A stretch of 64,000 bases of DNA from an uncultured Lysobacteraceae bacterium. Its GTDB lineage: Bacteria; Pseudomonadota; Gammaproteobacteria; Xanthomonadales; Xanthomonadaceae. Made by a program: the position numbers and the translations under genes. Positions 62,069 to 64,000 of this stretch are shown piece by piece; the first letter of the stretch is position 1; each line of letters opens with the position of its first letter. Location: contig CALCNV010000146.1 of the NCBI GenBank assembly GCA_937897645.1, forward strand, positions 32,818-96,817, written 5' to 3'. The notes below the pieces were generated by a model. It made no database searches. It saw only the letters and a list, made by a program, of their open reading frames with translations, and was not told where the DNA came from.

Positions 62069-64000
62069 TCAGTAAGTGCCAACCATGTTCAAGAACCAGC
62101 CCCGGTGGTCGTAATCAAAATCAGTGAGGTCATCACTGAAATCGGTGAAGTTGTAACCCACGCCTATGCGGAAATTGGTGTTGATGTCGCGGTCCACGCC
62201 GACCAGCCAGCCTGTCCTGGTGCCGCCGTCAGTGACGTCCAGCCACCGGTATTCGGCCAACGCATGCCACTGCGTGCGCAATTCATAGCGCGCCTGCGCG
62301 GCCATGAACGTGGTGGATGAATCCTCCCACTCGCCGGCCAGGCGGCCGAAGCGTACTTCGCCCTCGCGACGCGCAGCCTTGGCGGCGAATTCCCAATGCT
62401 GGTCGTGCTTGTACACGCCTTCCAGTGACACGATCTGCGACTTCTGGTCGTAGTCCGCACCGCCCACCTGGCCCAGCGTGGAGAGGTCGTACAGGTACGT
62501 GTAGCGACCGAACACGCCCCAGCGCGTGCTGTTCCACGGACGCCAGGCGAAACCGACATTGCCTTCGACGAACTTGGCGCCCGCCGCGGCATCCAGCTGG
62601 TCCTCGGTTTCCGAGTAATTCAGGCGCGCCGCGATGCGCCAGCTCTCGTTGATCTTGTGCGTAAGGCGATTGCTGCTGACCCACTGCTCGCGCTGCTCGG
62701 CACCGCTGTCCTTGCGCCATTCAAGCTTGCTGTTCCAGTCGGTATCCGGTGACGTGCGGCCGCCGCTGATGCTGACCGCGTTGCGATCGACGTTGCCGCC
62801 TTCGCTGTTGGTCAGGTCGCCGTCCTGCAGCGTGAAGCCCAGGTTCCAGCCCTGCGCCGGATAGAAATCCATGCCGAAGGTGTGCGCCAGGCCGGACTCG
62901 TTGGGCGTCTTCAGGTACTGGCTTTCGTTGAACAGGTTGACCTGCTGCGACAGCCTCCAGCGCTGGCCCAGGGTCCAGCCGTTCTGGCGATTCGGATTGA
63001 ACAGCGAATCGTATTCGGTGCTGTCGGTGGAGAACGTGTACGCGCCGTAGACGGTCTGCTCCGGGCTGAGGCGGTATTCCGCGTTCACCGTGGCCGCGTC
63101 GCCGCGATCACCGGTGGTGAATTCCGCACCGACCGTGGACAGGTCGCCGAACAGGTACTTGCCGCCCAGGGTGAAGGCGTTGTTGTCCTCGTATTCGCCA
63201 CCGTCGTCATCCAGCGTCACCTGCGCAGTGCCGTACACATCCAGCTTGGTGCCGAAGCGGTGCGTGTAGCGCACCGCGCCCAGCGTGCCCGCGCTGTTGC
63301 CGCTCAGGCGCTCTTCTTCCACGCGGCGGATTTCACCGCTGAGCGTGCTGGTGTCGTTGATGCGCCATTCGCCGGTGACCTGCGCCTGCGTCAGCGCTTC
63401 GTCGCCGCGTTCGGCCTTGCTGAAGCGCGAATAGAAACGCAGGTTGGGCGTGAACTGGCCCAGCACTTCCGCGCCGTATTCGGTGATGGCCTGGCCGCTG
63501 TCGGCGCGGGCGATGGAATAGCCTGCACCCACGTCGCGCCACCAGGCACCGGCGCTCCAGTCCTGCGCCGTCCAGCCCAGCTCCTTGAAGTTTGCACGGG
63601 CTTCGACCAGTTTGGCCTCGCCTTCGCGCGGGCCGACCGGATTGATCTGGGTGAAGGTGAAACCACCGTTGTCGGAGAAGAACACCGGCGCGCTGTACGA
63701 CTCGGTCTGGCTGTACTCGGCCTTGACGTAGGTGCCCTTGCCCGCCTGCAGGGTGATGTCCGCGCTGGTGAGGCTGTAGTCGTCGCCGGCACGCTGCTCG
63801 TTGACGTGGGTCACGCCCACACCGACGTGGTCGCCGAACCAGTGCTTGCCACGGAAACCAGCAGTGACGTCGTCCGCATCGAAATTGTTCGGCACCCATT
63901 CGTAATCCACGACCAGACGCTGTTCGAAGCCGTCCAGCGGCGTGTCGCGGGTCAGGGTGGGGATGTTTTCGCGGGTGATCTGCGCCAGCGGACGCGTCAG
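62069..64000 (-). CDS. Large outer-membrane beta-barrel protein, N-terminus beyond window
   Basis: The frame is open from the window edge to the stop at 62069, so at least 643 C-terminal residues are present. They consist of alternating amphipathic strands with aromatic belts, for example FRGKHWFGDHVGVGVTHV, LRFYSRFSKAERG, TKLDVYGTAQVTLDDDGG, NLFNESQYLKT and FGRYTYLYDLSTLG. They end in GWFLNMVGTY, an aromatic-rich C-terminus typical of BAM-assembled barrels. The number of strands suggests a big barrel (26 or more). No TonB box can be judged because the N-terminus is missing. It is the first visible gene of the repeat-protein cluster. Confidence 0.8.
   Translation of the reverse strand: MTRPLAQITRENIPTLTRDTPLDGFEQRLVVDYEWVPNNFDADDVTAGFRGKHWFGDHVGVGVTHVNEQRAGDDYSLTSADITLQAGKGTYVKAEYSQTESYSAPVFFSDNGGFTFTQINPVGPREGEAKLVEARANFKELGWTAQDWSAGAWWRDVGAGYSIARADSGQAITEYGAEVLGQFTPNLRFYSRFSKAERGDEALTQAQVTGEWRINDTSTLSGEIRRVEEERLSGNSAGTLGAVRYTHRFGTKLDVYGTAQVTLDDDGGEYEDNNAFTLGGKYLFGDLSTVGAEFTTGDRGDAATVNAEYRLSPEQTVYGAYTFSTDSTEYDSLFNPNRQNGWTLGQRWRLSQQVNLFNESQYLKTPNESGLAHTFGMDFYPAQGWNLGFTLQDGDLTNSEGGNVDRNAVSISGGRTSPDTDWNSKLEWRKDSGAEQREQWVSSNRLTHKINESWRIAARLNYSETEDQLDAAAGAKFVEGNVGFAWRPWNSTRWGVFGRYTYLYDLSTLGQVGGADYDQKSQIVSLEGVYKHDQHWEFAAKAARREGEVRFGRLAGEWEDSSTTFMAAQARYELRTQWHALAEYRWLDVTDGGTRTGWLVGVDRDINTNFRIGVGYNFTDFSDDLTDFDYDHRGWFLNMVGTY

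Overview
The window is GC-rich, densely coded proteobacterial chromosome. The gene content (pckG, FadE with an N-terminal membrane anchor, metK/ahcY/metF with a SAH riboswitch, gcvT/gcvH, ppc, ilvE, a lysine/alanine-rich histone H1-like protein) fits a member of the Xanthomonadaceae/Lysobacteraceae (Xanthomonas, Stenotrophomonas, Pseudoxanthomonas or Lysobacter type). So do the many intergenic GTAG-headed palindromes, which resemble the SMAG REPs described in Stenotrophomonas maltophilia. The genus cannot be fixed from the sequence alone. No rRNA, tRNA, CRISPR array, prophage or insertion-sequence transposase was recognised.

Layout. 0-4 kb: truncated pckG with an XRE regulator gene, then an ECF sigma / anti-sigma-like / DUF4097 operon. 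4-9 kb: a TetR regulator divergent from an alpha/beta hydrolase-fadE operon, followed by a DUF4442 hotdog protein (fatty-acid metabolism). 9-20 kb: small membrane proteins, a Tat-type epimerase overlapping an MFS-like transporter gene, a GMC oxidoreductase, a LemA/M48 protease pair, a serine hydrolase and the histone-like gene. 20-21.3 kb: about 1 kb without a convincing protein gene but with a candidate small RNA. 21-26 kb: gcvH, gcvT, SPFH/NfeD pair, Fur-boxed hemP, aldo/keto reductase. 26-38 kb: a decayed GDT1-type exporter remnant, nupC-rbsK-dusB, metK, an unusual zinc-ribbon SDR protein, the ABC-F gene uup and a lipase. 38-48 kb: ppc, SAH riboswitch-ahcY, metF, ilvE and a two-component system with tandem repeats upstream of it.

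48-64 kb is the most unusual region. On the reverse strand lie a large outer-membrane beta-barrel gene (cut by the window edge), four exported Cys-poor repeat proteins of about 1324, 1280, 781 and 756 residues built from DUF11/Calx-beta-like modules, and a RimK-family ligase. All four repeat proteins stop at the same point inside their last DUF11 module, with the ending TATG(S/L)P, before the strand that completes the internal modules. Two of them share a 317-bp 3' end with only two mismatches. This looks like a co-evolving surface-protein module, possibly with a conserved C-terminal export or docking signal. Its function is unknown.

Functional links: metK, ahcY and metF serve the SAM/methyl cycle and connect to gcvT/gcvH through one-carbon folate. 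pckG and ppc control the PEP-oxaloacetate node. nupC and rbsK fit nucleoside salvage.
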